NCBI GenBank assembly: GCA_963969595.1
Contig: OZ018409.1
Location: 5,780,520 to 5,844,519 of the forward strand
DNA length: 64,000 nt
Reading direction: 5' to 3'
Source: Neckera pumila
Taxonomy: Eukaryota; Streptophyta; Bryopsida; Hypnales; Neckeraceae
Both the position numbers and the translations under genes were made by a program. Within the stretch, counting starts at the first letter, position 1. Each line of letters starts with the position of its first letter. Shown one piece after another: positions 47,618-59,609 of this stretch. The notes beneath the pieces were generated by a model. It made no database searches, was not told the DNA's origin, and saw only the letters and a list, made by a program, of their open reading frames with translations.

Positions 47618-48525
47618 TTAATTCCTAAAGGCCCATTGTCCCTATTAAGGACAAATGAGATTTTGGGTAGGTACCTACGAGCTGAAATTTTTTCCGTTTT
47701 TTTGAAACTTTTTTAGAAAATAGAAAAGTTGATTAGCTTCATGGGAATATAATTTTTTTCAATCGATGCCCGAGAATAAAAGTTATGCCCAAATAAGCTC
47801 AAAATTGGGGAGAAGGGCAACAAAAAACCGATTTGCAAAAACCCTGAATTTTTTTTGGTTTTTTTTCTCATAGATTATATTTTTGTCTATCTAGAAAGCT
47901 TTCATTCATTCCATTTGGATTTGTTATGAGAAAGTGATGGACAATCTTGTTTTGGGGCAATTAGAGCATCTTTTTGAAAAAATAACTTGTAGGACCCGTT
48001 TTTGAATGCAAATTTTTCAATTTAAAAAACAAAACAAAAAATAGTTTGCTAAAACAATCTCAACATTGGGATTAGTGCATTTAAATTCCATTTTAGAGAT
48101 ATTAATAATTTAGATTTTCCTTCTATCTTGTACCTAATTCTGTTGAACAATTTTTTAAAGTATGAAAATTAATTTTTTTTGAAGGTTTTTTTGTCCAAGA
48201 CTCTCAACTCAGTTCTCCACCATAATGATTTAAACCTCAAAACTCTGTAATGCAAAAGATTAAAGTTAAAAATGTTCAAAGTCAATAATCTAGTCCTACA
48301 ATGTGGTGAAAAACTGATTTTTTTCACTTTAAATGCAGATATTTTGCAGTTTGTGTGGTCAAAATTTCTGAATTTTTTTCCACATAATCTCATATTAGTT
48401 AGTTAAGATCCTATGGTTAGATGTGCAAAAAAAACAATTTTCAAATTTTTTTACTCTTTGCTATAGAAATGGCAGTTTTGAGTGTTTTTTTGGTAGAAAA
48501 AAGACTATGGGCCTTTAGGGGTCAA
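47618..48525 (-). mobile_element. TTAA-bounded element, copy E5 (inverted)
   Basis: 908 bp from TTAATTCCTAAAGGCCC to GGGCCTTTAGGGGTCAA. It reads as E4 on the minus strand, including the TAGGTACCTA block near one tip and AACTGCCATTTCTATAGCAA near the other. Confidence 0.7.
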
Positions 48526-48878
48526 GCATCACTGACTACAAAAGAAAACAAGGCTATTGAAGCAAGAATGTACGCAGGACGTATCATTTTGCAGTAACAC
48601 AGTCTATCAGCCCAGTAACAGGAAGTTCTCAATCTAACCCAACGATGTATTCCATTTTCAGGAAAAAATATCTTCGTACGCTACCGGTATTGGATTATTC
48701 TTGGGTCTCCGATATTACTCCGTATTCTCTAAACTTGCAGGCTAAAGTTTATGCAATATCGATCCAGTGCGGTTATCTGTGTACTACCGACACAGTTCGT
48801 GACGCACCACAATAATATTACAAGCACTAACAGATTGTTACACTTCTCAAGAAATAGAGTGGCATTTTAAAAGTGATT

Positions 48879-49095
48879 TCAGTCCTCAGACTTACTCTGA
48901 TCATGGTTATGCATAGATTTACAGTACTCGTGATCCCTCTCGAGAATGATGGCAGAAGCACCGCCACCTTTGCAGATTGAAGCAGCTCCAATCTTGAGAT
49001 TCTTTTAGAGCTAATGCAGTGAGAAGAGAGATGATGATCCGAGCACCCAATGACCCAGTTGGATGGCCAATTGATATAGCACCAAGCATTTTCGG
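48879..49095 (-). pseudogene. Acetyl-CoA acetyltransferase (thiolase) C-terminal relic
   Basis: On the minus strand, LGAISIGHPTGSLGARIIIS is the thiolase GHP-x-G-x-x-GAR motif that carries the active-site His. One base later in frame the sequence continues KIGAASICKGGGASAIILE, the C-x-GGG loop with the second active-site Cys, and ends at TGA 48879. The two parts are in different frames (shift near the CTCTAAAAGAATCTC stretch), and the upstream N-V-x-G-G part is also disrupted. No other thiolase exons were found between 49095 and 50090. It looks like a fragment of a cytosolic or mitochondrial acetoacetyl-CoA thiolase gene. Confidence 0.7.
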
Positions 49096-50090
49096 CCACA
49101 ACCAAAGGTAAGCTTCTACGCCACGACCAGTAGCAACTTAAAGTACCCTGACACTGAACTTTGGGGGCCGCAGAGTACAAGTAACTGAGGTTCCTTCCTA
49201 TAAATTTCGGTAACCTGTGTGTGTGTATGATTTTTTCCTGCTGCACTGGTAATTTTGACTCCCTTAAAGATCATTGGTACAAGATACAATCTCACGAATT
49301 GTTTCATTAATGTTCCACCATGTGATAAATGGTAGCTCATTTGAAGCTTGGTGCGTGCTAGAAGCTTATCTTTGGTTGTGCATTGCCGCTGTCTAGGTGC
49401 AGATTTTAGCATTACAATTCTGAATTGTTTCAGACGGACGTTTCCCCAGCACAATCTCGATTTGCCACCTTCACTTTCCAAGACAGATACAATGGAACAC
49501 ACACACACGTCTCGCTGCACAATTCCAGTGCAGCAGGAAAAAATGAAACAAATACACACGCAGGACGCCGAAACGCTCTGCACAAAACTACGATGAGGGA
49601 GACGACGGGAGGAGCGCACTCACAGCGCGAACCGGACTGCCTATATCCTTCCCCTATTTCTTAATTTACACCGACACTTTGAAATAATAACAAAAAACGG
49701 CCCTAACATTACAGGAAAATAGATTCAGCAGCAACAAACAAATGTACACCGTTGATGATGAATCCTGATGCACCGAAGCCTAAGCCACCTAGCTTCAAGA
49801 ATGGAAAGCACCGTTGTCGAAGTTCCAGGTTCCGTAACATCGTCGGAAAGGTTACTACAAGTCCTCTATCTCAGACTCAGGCTCAAATCATCGCAACAGG
49901 AGATCAACCTCAGTTTGCCATTCAAAATGAATAACACTGAACACCAGAGTTTCTCAGAGTTCGGGAACATCCAAGTCCACAGATACCCTAGAAAACGTGC
50001 TTATTCTAGTCAGACACTCTGGCGATCAATATCAACTGGACATCAATGTCCAGATGTCACAAGAAACTCGACTCAATCCCGCTACTCCTT

Positions 50091-50428
50091 CTAGCTTGAA
50101 GCCGGAGCACCGCTCTCTCTCACCACTGCATAATACAATGCAATAGAATTTAGTCTCATCGCAACGCCTGCTGAATTATTCCCTAAAAGATATATATCAA
50201 GAGAGAGACAAAAATGAGATATGCACCTGCTTTCTGAGGAGCGCCATCAACGTAGGGCTGGAACTTGTAATGGGCGTGCTCGCGGTTGAGCGCCTGGGTC
50301 TTGAAAGGCTCCTTGAGGCAATTGCGCAACATAGCCGCACAGGTATTGGAGTACGAGAGATACGTCATACCTGCGGATCTCCAAAATGGCGCCGCGGCCT
50401 GCGCCGCCGTTGCTGCTGCACCCGACAT
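50091..50428 (-). CDS. Mitochondrial ATP synthase subunit epsilon (78 aa)
   Basis: Two exons on the minus strand, 50227-50428 and 50091-50125, joined by a GT-AG intron of 101 bases (GTGCAT...TATGCAG); 237 bases, 78 residues. The family signature is clear: [37 protein letters not shown] and YVDGAPQKA, followed by a short [11 protein letters not shown] tail. Subunit epsilon is a small part of the central stalk of the F1 sector in the mitochondrial matrix; the N-terminal Ala-rich extension ([12 protein letters not shown]) makes it slightly longer than the roughly 70-residue form usual in angiosperms. It is divergent from the AAA ATPase pseudogene, with about 510 bases between starts. This was the only intact gene seen between 44.4 and 55 kb. 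Confidence 0.9.
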
Positions 50429-50940
50429 TGTATTGCGTCCTCCGATCGATCGACTGCAGCGACACCTTCACGAACTCGGAATTTAGAAATCTAAGGTACG
50501 CTCGCTCGGTGGTAGGAATTATGGTTTCGTTTCCTCCCCTCCACCTCAGGGACTCAGGGTTTCGTGGTCACCCTCTATTTGGGGAGATGATAAAAATGTC
50601 AGTGTGAATGGGTCGATCGGATTGGTCTTCAAACAGACTACTGCAGTGTGCCCTGTGCCGTTGCCACAGCCAAAATAAACCCTATAGGTAATTTTCTAAT
50701 TTTTTTAATTCATAAAAACTTCGAAATTCAATATCTTTTATGCACAGCAAGAGTTGTGTTTCGTAGCATTTGGACATGTGAAAAAAATGCGAGTGAAAAA
50801 AATGTGTTTCCAAAATTCGTCCTTGGGGGAGGGGATTAGGGTTTCGGGGTCGGGGTCCCAGGAGGTGCGACTGGGAGGGAGGCTTTTGTTTCGAATGCTT
50901 GAGAGGTGATGAGCAGGAGCGGTAGTAGGGTTTGTCAGGA

Positions 50941-53275
50941 TGGGGGCGGCGTCGGTAGAGCAGGAATTGTTTGTGTACGCCGTCACTGCGGCGTTGAATT
51001 GCTTGATGATATTCGTCGGGCTACGCCACCTGGACCCTAACTGAGCTCAAATCAAGAAAGCACAGGAGCAGAAGAAGGAGATTGCCAAGCGGCTGGGGCG
51101 TTCTCTGATTCAGACCAATAGTTATGAGGTACGAATGCAGGAATTCCAAGAAAAAGAGTCCTGCAGAAAGATTCGGAGCGTCTGTAGGGATTTCTGATAA
51201 TTAGGTTAAGACAGAGTGAGTTTCACTGAATTTTTTTTTTTTTTTAAAGAAGCGAATTCTGGTATGGACTTTAGGTTTATTGAAGATTCGTTTATGCAAG
51301 AAGAGCTGCCACATTATTCGAGCTGCGGGTATCTTGCACTTCTTGGGGTTTCGAATTGGCTAGATCCTTCGTTTGAAGTCTTTCTGTTTCGGTTAATCGC
51401 AATAACTTTAAAAGAATTCTCTTTTCACCTACGGAGTTGGCGCTCAAGTAGGGATACGCTTGTGGTGTGCAACGGAGGGTATAAGTTGAATTATACAATT
51501 TCTTGCAGGACAACCCGCAAGTTCCTTCTTGGGAACGCTGCTGATCTGAGTACTTCCATTTATCTTAGTCATGTTTACAGAAGGATATTGACATTTTTGT
51601 GGGTTTTCCTTTTGGTGTTTCCTGGATGATAGTCTTAGTGCTCAGTATTTTGCGCTTAGGTCCTTGTGCTGATTAGATTTAGCCTCAGTAAATTACAGAA
51701 AATTGGGAATATGCACTAGGAGTTCTCTAAACGCTTGAAGTTAGGGGCGCTGTGCTGGGTGACTCTATCGGACTTAGTAGGGCTTTGCTCAACCATATAC
51801 TCTACGTCTTGGAGGCGGAGGGTATTGGATTTTATTTATGGTTTGATTTATATCATTAGCAGCCAATCCCGAGTCTGTTAAGAAGAGTATCTTGTGGAAG
51901 AGAAAACAGGAGTATTTGAGAGTTTATTTGGGTTGGCTTGGAAGCAAGTCTTTTTTTAACAAGGTGAGATTGTGGTTTTCAGGACATGATGTTATCAACC
52001 CAGAAGACATCGATGTGATTTTCAGTTCCATTGGAGGGCTTGAATATGTGAAGAAATCACTTCATGAATTAGTGATTCTACCTCTGCAGCGGCCTGACCT
52101 TTTTACACACAAGCTTTTACGTCCACAGAAGGGTATTCTTCTATTCGGCCCACCTGGCACAGGAAACACTTCTGGCGAAGGCTGTTGCTAAGGAGTCGGG
52201 TGCAGTTTTTATCAATGTCCGCATTGCAAATTTGATGAGCAAGTGGTTTGGTGATGCTCAAAAACTAGGTAAGTTTCTTGATGTGGAATTGTACCTTCTT
52301 GAACGGGTCGGTGATGCTGTAAGATTTTGTTAATGCTTCCACGACCGTCTAACGTAGATTTCATTTGTATCTGTTCCAACTCTATATTGATGTTTGGGTA
52401 TCAAGACTGGAGAACCTAACTGACAGTACTTTGTTGTTTCTTTGGTTTGCAGTTACCGCAGTTCCTACATTAGCTTACAAACTGCAGCCTTCGATTATAT
52501 TCATTGACGAGGTTGACAGCTTTTTAGGGCAGCGTCGCCAGACTGAGCATGAAGCCCTCACAAACATGAAGACGGAGTTTATGGCTCTTCGGGATGGATT
52601 TACCACAGATCGTAAGATTCTCACTTCACTTAGCCTTTGAAGCTTGCCGATCACTTTTTCTTCGAGGAAAGTAAGTACTTGCGTTATTTAATACCAGATC
52701 AGAACTATCACTTGCACAATCGTTTTAACGCAGCTCATGTATTTTTCAGAAAATGCCCGAGTGATGGTTTTGGCTGCGACGAATAGGCCTTGGGAACTCG
52801 ATGAAGCAATTCTAAGGCGTCTTCCTAGGACGTTTGAAGTGGGCATGCGCGACAGGAAACAGCGCAGCAGCACTTTGAGAGTTATTCTCAAGTATGAGAA
52901 TTACGAAGACGGTGCACACACCGACCAACTTGCTGCGTTAACCGAGGGTTACAGTGGTCGGATTTGAAGGAATTTTGTAAAGAAGCGGCCCATTCGAGAT
53001 CTGTTGGATGAAGAGAGTGCTCGCTGACGGCGTTGCTGAAGCCAAGGATCCTTGGCCTCTCAAGCAATCTGATTTTCTGAGCATACTGTCGACTGCAAGG
53101 ACTTCAAAGACTGACGCTTATGAGTATTAGCGCTATGGATGGATCCCATAGTAGGGCTCCAGGGGGATCTGATGATGAGCCTGTCGACACGTCAGTGACC
53201 GACTTGCTCAAACTTCTGGTTGCCTTCGGTGCTGCCAGTAGTGCTGCCAACAGTGCTGCTAATAACAGTCGGTGA
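50941..53275 (+). pseudogene. MSP1/ATAD1-type AAA ATPase, disabled
   Basis: Exon pieces in order resemble plant mitochondrial outer-membrane AAA ATPases of the MSP1 class, which extract mislocalised tail-anchored proteins. Visible are an N-terminal membrane segment (MGAASVEQELFVYAVTAAL), GLRHLDPN then KKEIAKRLGRSLIQTNSYE, VINPEDIDVIFSSIGGLE, a Walker A region GILLFGPPGTG, AVFINVRIANLMSKWFGDAQ, Walker B IIFIDEVDSFLGQRR, sensor VMVLAATNRPWELDEAILRR and GYSG. Lesions: in-frame TGA after LDPN (about 51042); one base missing at the Walker A lysine codon (about 52164); part of the second exon's start missing (about 51984); one base missing after TEGYSG (about 52960); and a small deletion before RDLLDEE. 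Several introns keep GT-AG limits, so this is a decayed DNA copy, not a retrocopy. A C-terminal tail is traceable to 53275. Confidence 0.85.
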
Positions 53276-54591
53276 AGATTGTGGCTGGTTGGTTGGAAGA
53301 GACCATTGAATAGCCAAATGCAGAAACAAGTTGTATATTGAGGTGCTTTGGCACTGTGTGAGTTGGAATCTTGGATGGGTGCAACGCACACCGGAAAGTG
53401 CAGGCGCTAATTGTGCACGGCAGTCATGTGAACTCGGCCTTCGATTTGAAAACAGGTGAAAGGAGTCAAAGATATCCTCCTATAATGATTAGGGACGTAT
53501 GGTCTGTGAATAGTCGTTTAGTTATTTATGCATTCATTAGGTCGAGTGAATCCTCTCAGATGTATGATGAGGGTCATTTTTCCGCAAATAGTGCAAGTCT
53601 TTAACCCTTGGGGAAGCCGAGGTAGTCGCTTTGGATTGCGAACCTGTATCTATTTTCAGTCTCGACGAATTTCTCTTCACTTTACATTAAGTCTCGTTCT
53701 ATAGCTGGGTGTCAGAAATATGCATGGATGAGGATTGACATTCCTAATTTCCTACTTCAGCAGCTGAATTCTGGTTATTCACCTGGATTCGGAAACATCC
53801 ATCATCCTTGGCTCCCGTATTTGAGTACCAGCGTTCGTGTTCCAATGTATTCCGTTTAAAACTGGGAAATGTTTGAGCTTGGTGCATTACTTTGCACCAC
53901 TACATTCTTGATGGAGCACCAAACTTGCTGGCATGGATTGACGTCATGGTATTGTTGATTGAGCTTCCCTTGATCGGGGTTGTGGACCTTTCTTTTGCAG
54001 CACTCAGATTGGCAGAGTAAATCCCAATCTTTGTATGCAGGAATAGTATAGAAGAATAAATTGAACTAAACACGAAAATAGTTTGTTCCCAAGCCCTTAA
54101 ATAATATTGCTTTCATGTACCGGTACGATTCACTCCTCTTTCACAAAAACAGATTAAACAATCATCAACCTCCACCCAAGTTGCCAATCCGTATGTCTAA
54201 CAACCATCTCCCAGCTCACCTCTGGTTATGTAGTCAATTTAGGAGAACGCTGTTGGCATTTTAGTCCTTTTCAGACATTTTAATGCTGCGCCGTCCTAAT
54301 TTTCCAGTTCCCACCACTGACTTGGTCGCGGTAACATTCTCGACTGTGAACACTTATCAACTAATAAATCTTCTGTAGGGTGCATTCTGTCTAATGTTTC
54401 TCGCACAGCAGGGGATAATAGTTTGGCGGATATGGACATATCCAGACACATTGCAAATATCTTCTAATGACATTCTGTAATAGTATAATTACTTTCAAGT
54501 TACAGTTGGTTCTCCCTTTCATTTCAAATTCATAACTAGACGACACATGGTGTGACAAATCAGATCTTGCAAAGATCGACAATATATAGAA
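53276..54591. other. No supported gene
   Basis: Mixed composition, with short open frames (up to 77 codons at 53371) that have no recognisable similarity. Confidence 0.4.
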
Positions 54592-54929
54592 ATGGTCAAT
54601 TTCGTTAAAATGGCAGTATTCCGTTAGTTTGGCAATTTTAACAGTTCAGACCGTGTAGTTTGAAATGGTCTAAAATCTATACTTTATCCTAGATTTCTGA
54701 AATCTATAAATGTTCTAGAAATCTGAAATCTACAAAGATCCTAGACTTTTCAGACCATGTGGTCTGAAATCTATAACAGTCCTAGATTTTTGAATACTAT
54801 AACTGTTCTAGATTCTGAAATCTATACCAATCGTAGATGTCAATTTTGCGGTTTAGACCATGCAGTTTGAAAATGGTACATGGAATACCGCCATTTGAAA
54901 ATGGTACATGGAATAACGAAATTGACCAT
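54592..54929. mobile_element. MITE of the CAATTTCGTTAAA family with internal repeats
   Basis: 338 bp between ATGGTCAATTTCGTTAAAAT and GGAATAACGAAATTGACCAT. The inside is made of about five imperfect copies of a CTAGA(A/T)TTCTGAAATCTATA unit and paired CAGACCATGTGGTCTG-like palindromes. Terminal motif shared with 17850-17964 and with the inner parts of C1 and C2. Confidence 0.7.
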
Positions 54930-55335
54930 AAAACTGTCCGCACGATTCCGATGTGATAAAAATTGTGAACAATGCGTTCAAAGAATAGTGTTACACTTTA
55001 ATAATCTTTGACCAAGAATTGGCTCACCAGGGATGGTACCTCGAATCTAAACCTGATGCGGATCCTCGATCTCGCCCTTCTCCGATGTCCATTAATGCTG
55101 GCACATTGAACTGGGCCCTGATCGATCTCGGATCGACTATTTACTAATGGATGGGTCTGCTCATCTATCTCAAACTACAACGGCTCAAGAATCAATCAAG
55201 CTTCCGTGCAAGCAAGAAGCCTGAAACGAATTGAATGAAAACTTAATAAACTAACGCCATCGACTCAACCTGCACTAACTTGGAACGACATATTTCTTGA
55301 GTTTTGTCGATCGATCCAGTGCTAATTAAAGCCCC

Positions 55336-57552
55336 TCAGAGCTGCTGGGGGAAGGGTCCTGGAGCGCCGTTCCATCCTTCCACGCAGCGCAGCAGCGGCT
55401 GGATGAGCAGCCCCTCCGACATGGCCTCGAACACCTTCTGAATCTCCGTCCCGGGGGACACCGTGCGCAAGCCCGACAGCAGCTGCGTGCCCAGCTCCGC
55501 ACGGACGAACTGGTACAGCGGGAACGTCCTGCACTCGTGGATGCGGTTGGGCACCGCGGACAAGCCCTTGTTGTCGTACGCGTCGCGCACCGCAGGCACC
55601 ACCGCGCGCAGACGCTCCTGCACCTCGGCCTCGAAGGCGGGGATCTGCTGAAACACCGCGCTCGATGCTTCCTTGGAAAGCTTCAGGGCGTGGCCGACCA
55701 GCACGGCGCGCAGCTTCTCCATGAGCGGGTACGTCTCGGAGGCCGCGTCGTCGATGTAGCTGAACACCGGCTGCCGCTCCACCACCAGCAGCAGATCCTT
55801 CTCGCAGAAGCGCGACGGAAGGAGGGTGCCATCTCGGCTCATGAATAGCGTCTTCTTGGCTGCCTGCGCGACCACCTGCTTGACGGCATTCTGCATGGTC
55901 TCCTCCACATGGCGCAGGTCGATGGCCTGGCACAGCCCCACCAGGAAGGTCGAACTCATGAGCTTCAGGATCTCCACGGCTTCCTCAGTTTTGCGAGCAG
56001 ACACCAAACCGAGCGAGTTGACGTCCTGGTTGTGCTGCTCCGCGCTCTGCACGTGCGTGGTGACGGGGTTGGCCAGGTAGTTGAGCTCCGACAGATACGA
56101 CGCCATGGCGATCTCCGCGCCCTTCATCCCGTAGTCCAGGCTGGGGTTGGGACCCCCGCTCAAGTTGGACGGCAGCCCATTGTTGTAGTAGTCGTTGACC
56201 AGCTCGGAGAACTGCGCGAACATGAGCTTGCCCATGGCGGCCACTGCCAGGCGCAGGTTGTCCATGGATACGCCGATGGGCGTGCCCTGGAAGTTGCCGC
56301 CGTGCAGAGCGATGCCTCGCGCGGCATCGATGATGGGGTTGTCATTCACGGAATTGATCTCGCGCTCGATGGCGTGCGTGGCGGTGCGGATGACCTCGAT
56401 CTGGGGGCCCAGCCACTGCGGGGAGGTGCGCAGCGCGTACCGGTCCTGCTTGGGCTTCTTCAGAGGGTCCGTCTCGTTCAGCTTGGCCGCGGCCTTCATG
56501 AAGTCGCTGCCCTCCAGCAGCCACTCCATCACGGCGGCCGCCTCCATCTGGCCCGGGTGGTGCTTCAGCTTGTGCGTCAGCGGGTCGGCGAACTCGGGCT
56601 TGCCCTGCATCACTTCGCAGAACAGCGCCGAAAGCACCTCCGCCAGCAGCGCCAGGAGGTTGGCGTCGAAGCACACGGTGGACGCCAAGGCCGAGCCCAC
56701 TGCGGTGCCGTTCACCAGCGCCAGACCCTCCTTCGGCTGCAGCTCGAACGGCTTCTCCACGCCCGCCATCCGCAGAGCTTCCAGCGCGGACACCTCCCGC
56801 CCGTCATCGGTGACCGCCCTGGAATTCGGGCGGGCTGTGAGCAGACCCGCGATGTAAGACAGGGGCACTAAGTCTCCGGAGGCCGTGACGGTGCCTCGGA
56901 GCGGCAGCTTGGGCGTGACGTGCGCGTTTAGCAGCTTCTCCATGGCCTCGAGAATCTCCCAGCGGATGCCAGAGTAGCCCTGCATCAGCGTGTTGGTGCG
57001 CACCAGCATGGCGGCGCGCGTGGTGTTGGCGGGCAGGCCGTGGCCCTTCACCAGCACGCCGGCGTTGAGGAAGCGGATGAGCTCGCGCTGGAGCTCCACG
57101 CCCTGCTGCGTGCGTCGGTGCGAGGTGGCACCGAATCCCGTCGTCACGCCGTAGATGTCTCCGCCGTTCATGATTTTGTTGAGCACCCAGTCGGAGGACT
57201 CGTCCACGCGGGCCTTGGCGTTGGCGGCGTCCAGCACCACGTTCACCGCGGGTCTGCGCGCGACGGCGGTGACTTGGCCCACGGTGAGGTTCACGCCCTC
57301 GATGGCGACCTCCGTGGACTCGAAGTAGGTGGCCACCATCTGCTTGATCTCGTCGAGCTGGTTGCCTTGCAGCTTGGCCGCGGTCTTGGCCCAGTTGAGA
57401 GGATCCGCGGAGAATTCCTTGGGTGCCGAGTGCGGGTGTGCGGCGCCGTTGCAGTAGTTCAAGGCCTGCTGATCCGCGAGCCTCTGCTTCTTCATGTAGA
57501 GAGCGGCGGTGGTGTCGTCCATGGTGGTCGCCATCATGGCTGGTGGCGCCAT
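55336..57552 (-). CDS. PAL: Phenylalanine ammonia-lyase, single uninterrupted exon (738 aa)
   Basis: Intact 738-residue protein from ATG at 57552 to a stop at 55336. PAL deaminates L-phenylalanine to trans-cinnamate, the entry step of the phenylpropanoid pathway, as a soluble tetramer. The MIO cofactor triad Ala224-Ser225-Gly226 lies in [16 protein letters not shown]; the catalytic Tyr134 loop is [18 protein letters not shown]. The substrate-selectivity position reads Phe161-Leu162 (IRFLNAGV), typical for Phe-preferring PAL; the His version is found in tyrosine-using enzymes. [12 protein letters not shown] and [18 protein letters not shown] are further family blocks, and the plant-specific C-terminal region is complete, ending GPFPQQL. 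The gene lacks the intron common in angiosperm PALs. It is GC-rich in AT-rich surroundings and is the best-preserved long frame in the window. Large antisense frames here (up to 320 codons) are by-products of the GC-rich codon bias. Confidence 0.97.
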   Translation of the reverse strand: MAPPAMMATTMDDTTAALYMKKQRLADQQALNYCNGAAHPHSAPKEFSADPLNWAKTAAKLQGNQLDEIKQMVATYFESTEVAIEGVNLTVGQVTAVARRPAVNVVLDAANAKARVDESSDWVLNKIMNGGDIYGVTTGFGATSHRRTQQGVELQRELIRFLNAGVLVKGHGLPANTTRAAMLVRTNTLMQGYSGIRWEILEAMEKLLNAHVTPKLPLRGTVTASGDLVPLSYIAGLLTARPNSRAVTDDGREVSALEALRMAGVEKPFELQPKEGLALVNGTAVGSALASTVCFDANLLALLAEVLSALFCEVMQGKPEFADPLTHKLKHHPGQMEAAAVMEWLLEGSDFMKAAAKLNETDPLKKPKQDRYALRTSPQWLGPQIEVIRTATHAIEREINSVNDNPIIDAARGIALHGGNFQGTPIGVSMDNLRLAVAAMGKLMFAQFSELVNDYYNNGLPSNLSGGPNPSLDYGMKGAEIAMASYLSELNYLANPVTTHVQSAEQHNQDVNSLGLVSARKTEEAVEILKLMSSTFLVGLCQAIDLRHVEETMQNAVKQVVAQAAKKTLFMSRDGTLLPSRFCEKDLLLVVERQPVFSYIDDAASETYPLMEKLRAVLVGHALKLSKEASSAVFQQIPAFEAEVQERLRAVVPAVRDAYDNKGLSAVPNRIHECRTFPLYQFVRAELGTQLLSGLRTVSPGTEIQKVFEAMSEGLLIQPLLRCVEGWNGAPGPFPQQL

Positions 57553-58000
57553 CGAGTTAAATTAATACCTTCAAAAATAATGCCTTGAAGTGATCGATGT
57601 CGATCTAGCTGATTATGGCCGGCTTGCTCCCTCAATTCCTGATCAAACTTGCAAAGGTCAATCGATTGCTATCCCCGAAGACTTCAACCGATCTAGACTC
57701 GGTAACAGACGAATTCTGATCGGACTTCTTCAAACTGTGTTCTGAACGGATGATGGCAATGGCTATCTTGTGCAGGTACGGTCGAGATGGTCTTGCTGAT
57801 GCTCTAATTAACTGTGAATCTGTCTACAGACTTGAATTCGCATAACTATGTAGCTGCACTGCCGAAGATGAGAAGCTTCAGGTTGGTCAGGTAGTCCTGT
57901 GTGTATGTATTTCTAGTTGATGCGATCTCGAGAGGTCTGTGTTCAACAATCGTCAGGAAGGCTGGAGTTGAGTTCTGGATCTTAGACTTCCAAGGTTGGC

Positions 58001-58008
58001 ATTTATAG
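58001..58008 (-). promoter_or_regulatory. Candidate TATA box for PAL
   Basis: The minus strand reads CTATAAAT at 58008-58001, about 450 bases upstream of the PAL start codon. It would give a leader of about 420 bases. A CCAACC-type motif on the minus strand near 57885 would then lie in the leader, so its role as an AC element is doubtful. Confidence 0.4.
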
Positions 58009-58260
58009 TGGATGAGCCCAGTAAGGGTGCTCTACAGTTCTCGAGTATTATTGGGTGCCTTTGACCAGAGGGTATTTGATCCGCTTGCTCTCGACGAGTC
58101 ACGCGTGGAGTCCATGGTGACGTCACGTTCCCCTGTGGGATGCCAACTCGGAGTTCCACCTTTTGACCTCCTGGTTGACCCCGAACGCTTTGAAAGGGGA
58201 GCAGTCCGTCTGTCCGTGTTGCCGTGTTGTGTCTGAGGGACTGGGATTCAGTTGTGACTG

Positions 58261-59079
58261 CAATTTTGTTGAAATCTGAAGAACTGTTGAAACCAAAGTT
58301 GCGAAAGTTGGAGCTTTGTTGAGCTTGACCTCACTTCAGTTGGGGATGCGCGTGGAATTAGTTGGCTGATCGATTCGGCTTCAACTGAATTCCTGGTACA
58401 GAAAGGAGCCTGATAATCGTGGTTGTTGCGGAATTCTTCTCAGTTTGTAGGAATTAAGCTTACTGTTGTTAGACTTTTCTTTTCTTTTGGCGAATGTGAT
58501 TGACTTAAATGCAATTGCAACGCTTTCGCCGGGACTGGTAATCGGAGCCCTGATGACGGGTACAAATTTGCCGAAATTATCTTATACTCCGTAATTGCTG
58601 TGGAGTATAAGGTAAACCAGCCCATTGCACGGCCAAAATTTGGAGTCTACCCTCATGCCATTGCTGAAAGTTTTCAAATTTTTTCCCACATGAAGACAAG
58701 TGTGAGAAATAGTGAGAGCAATTGAAATTATATTTTTCAAAGACAGCATGAATTTGTTACGGATTTTTGAAGTGATCTGTCCAAAAGAGTCAGTAGACTA
58801 TCCCATAACCAACAAAAAGTGTATCCAATATGCTCTTCTTAATCACCTAAAGTGGTCACAATAATTTCTAATGTAGAAGGCCATGAAAAGTCACTTCCTA
58901 CAACAATTTACAATGAAAAAGTCATTTTTCTAATGAGGTCACTAATCACTCCATTGGTGTTAGGTTAGACATTGATTGTGGCCAAAAAGATTGTCATGGG
59001 GTCATTAGGTATCCACTATGGGTCATCCAACCACAATATGGGCTGGTTTACCTTATATTCAGGCTTTTTTTTGGAGGGG
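58261..59079. other. No supported feature
   Basis: Transition from moderate to AT-rich DNA. A small inverted match TTATACTCC...GGAGTATAA occurs near 58580-58612; nothing else was recognised. Confidence 0.4.
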
Positions 59080-59232
59080 GGGAATAGTGTCACATTGCAC
59101 CACAACAAAAAATACTATGGCTAAAAAATTATGACAATCAATGAAATTTTTTGCCAAAGAACTTCAATTTAAAAAAAAAACTTAAGGATGAAATCATTTG
59201 ATTGTGGATAAAAACAAAATTATGGATATGGG

Positions 59233-59326
59233 ATACCCCCTTTGTCAGTTTGTCTCAAAATAATAATAGAAATTCCTTTGTAGAATACAAAAAAAACATT
59301 GCTATTATTTTGAGACAAAGAGAGTA
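59233..59326. mobile_element. Stowaway-like MITE
   Basis: TACCCCCTTTGTC...GTCTCAAAATAATA pairs with TATTATTTTGAGACAAAGAG ending AGTA. The CTCCCT-like tip with TCTCAAAATA and TA ends fits Stowaway (Tc1/mariner) MITEs of plants. Confidence 0.6.
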
Positions 59327-59609
59327 TGTGCTAATGTGATATTTTCTATCCAATATGTAGATGAACGTTGAAATTTGGAGTACCAAGTAGTCTGAGTACT
59401 GTAACCTTTTGGAATATAAAAATAAAAATAAAAATAAGGTTAATAAATGTGTTACTAAAAATATCATTACCAAAAAAAATCTAGGTCAAAAGTTAGTCAC
59501 AAAAAATAGTGAGTTGAAATTTTGAAGTAAATACACTTTGATATTTTCATTCATTAAAAATAGGAAAAAAAATTTATAAAGGAAAAAAATTGTTTATTTG
59601 CAAGAGCAT

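Noticed and set aside
49116..49619. 167-codon minus-strand frame next to the thiolase relic
   Set aside because: Only its far end overlaps the relic's neighbourhood; no thiolase or other motif is recognisable in it.
55909..56871. 320-codon open frame antisense to PAL, and others on that strand
   Set aside because: Shadow of the GC-rich PAL codon usage; composition is typical of antisense frames and there is no domain.
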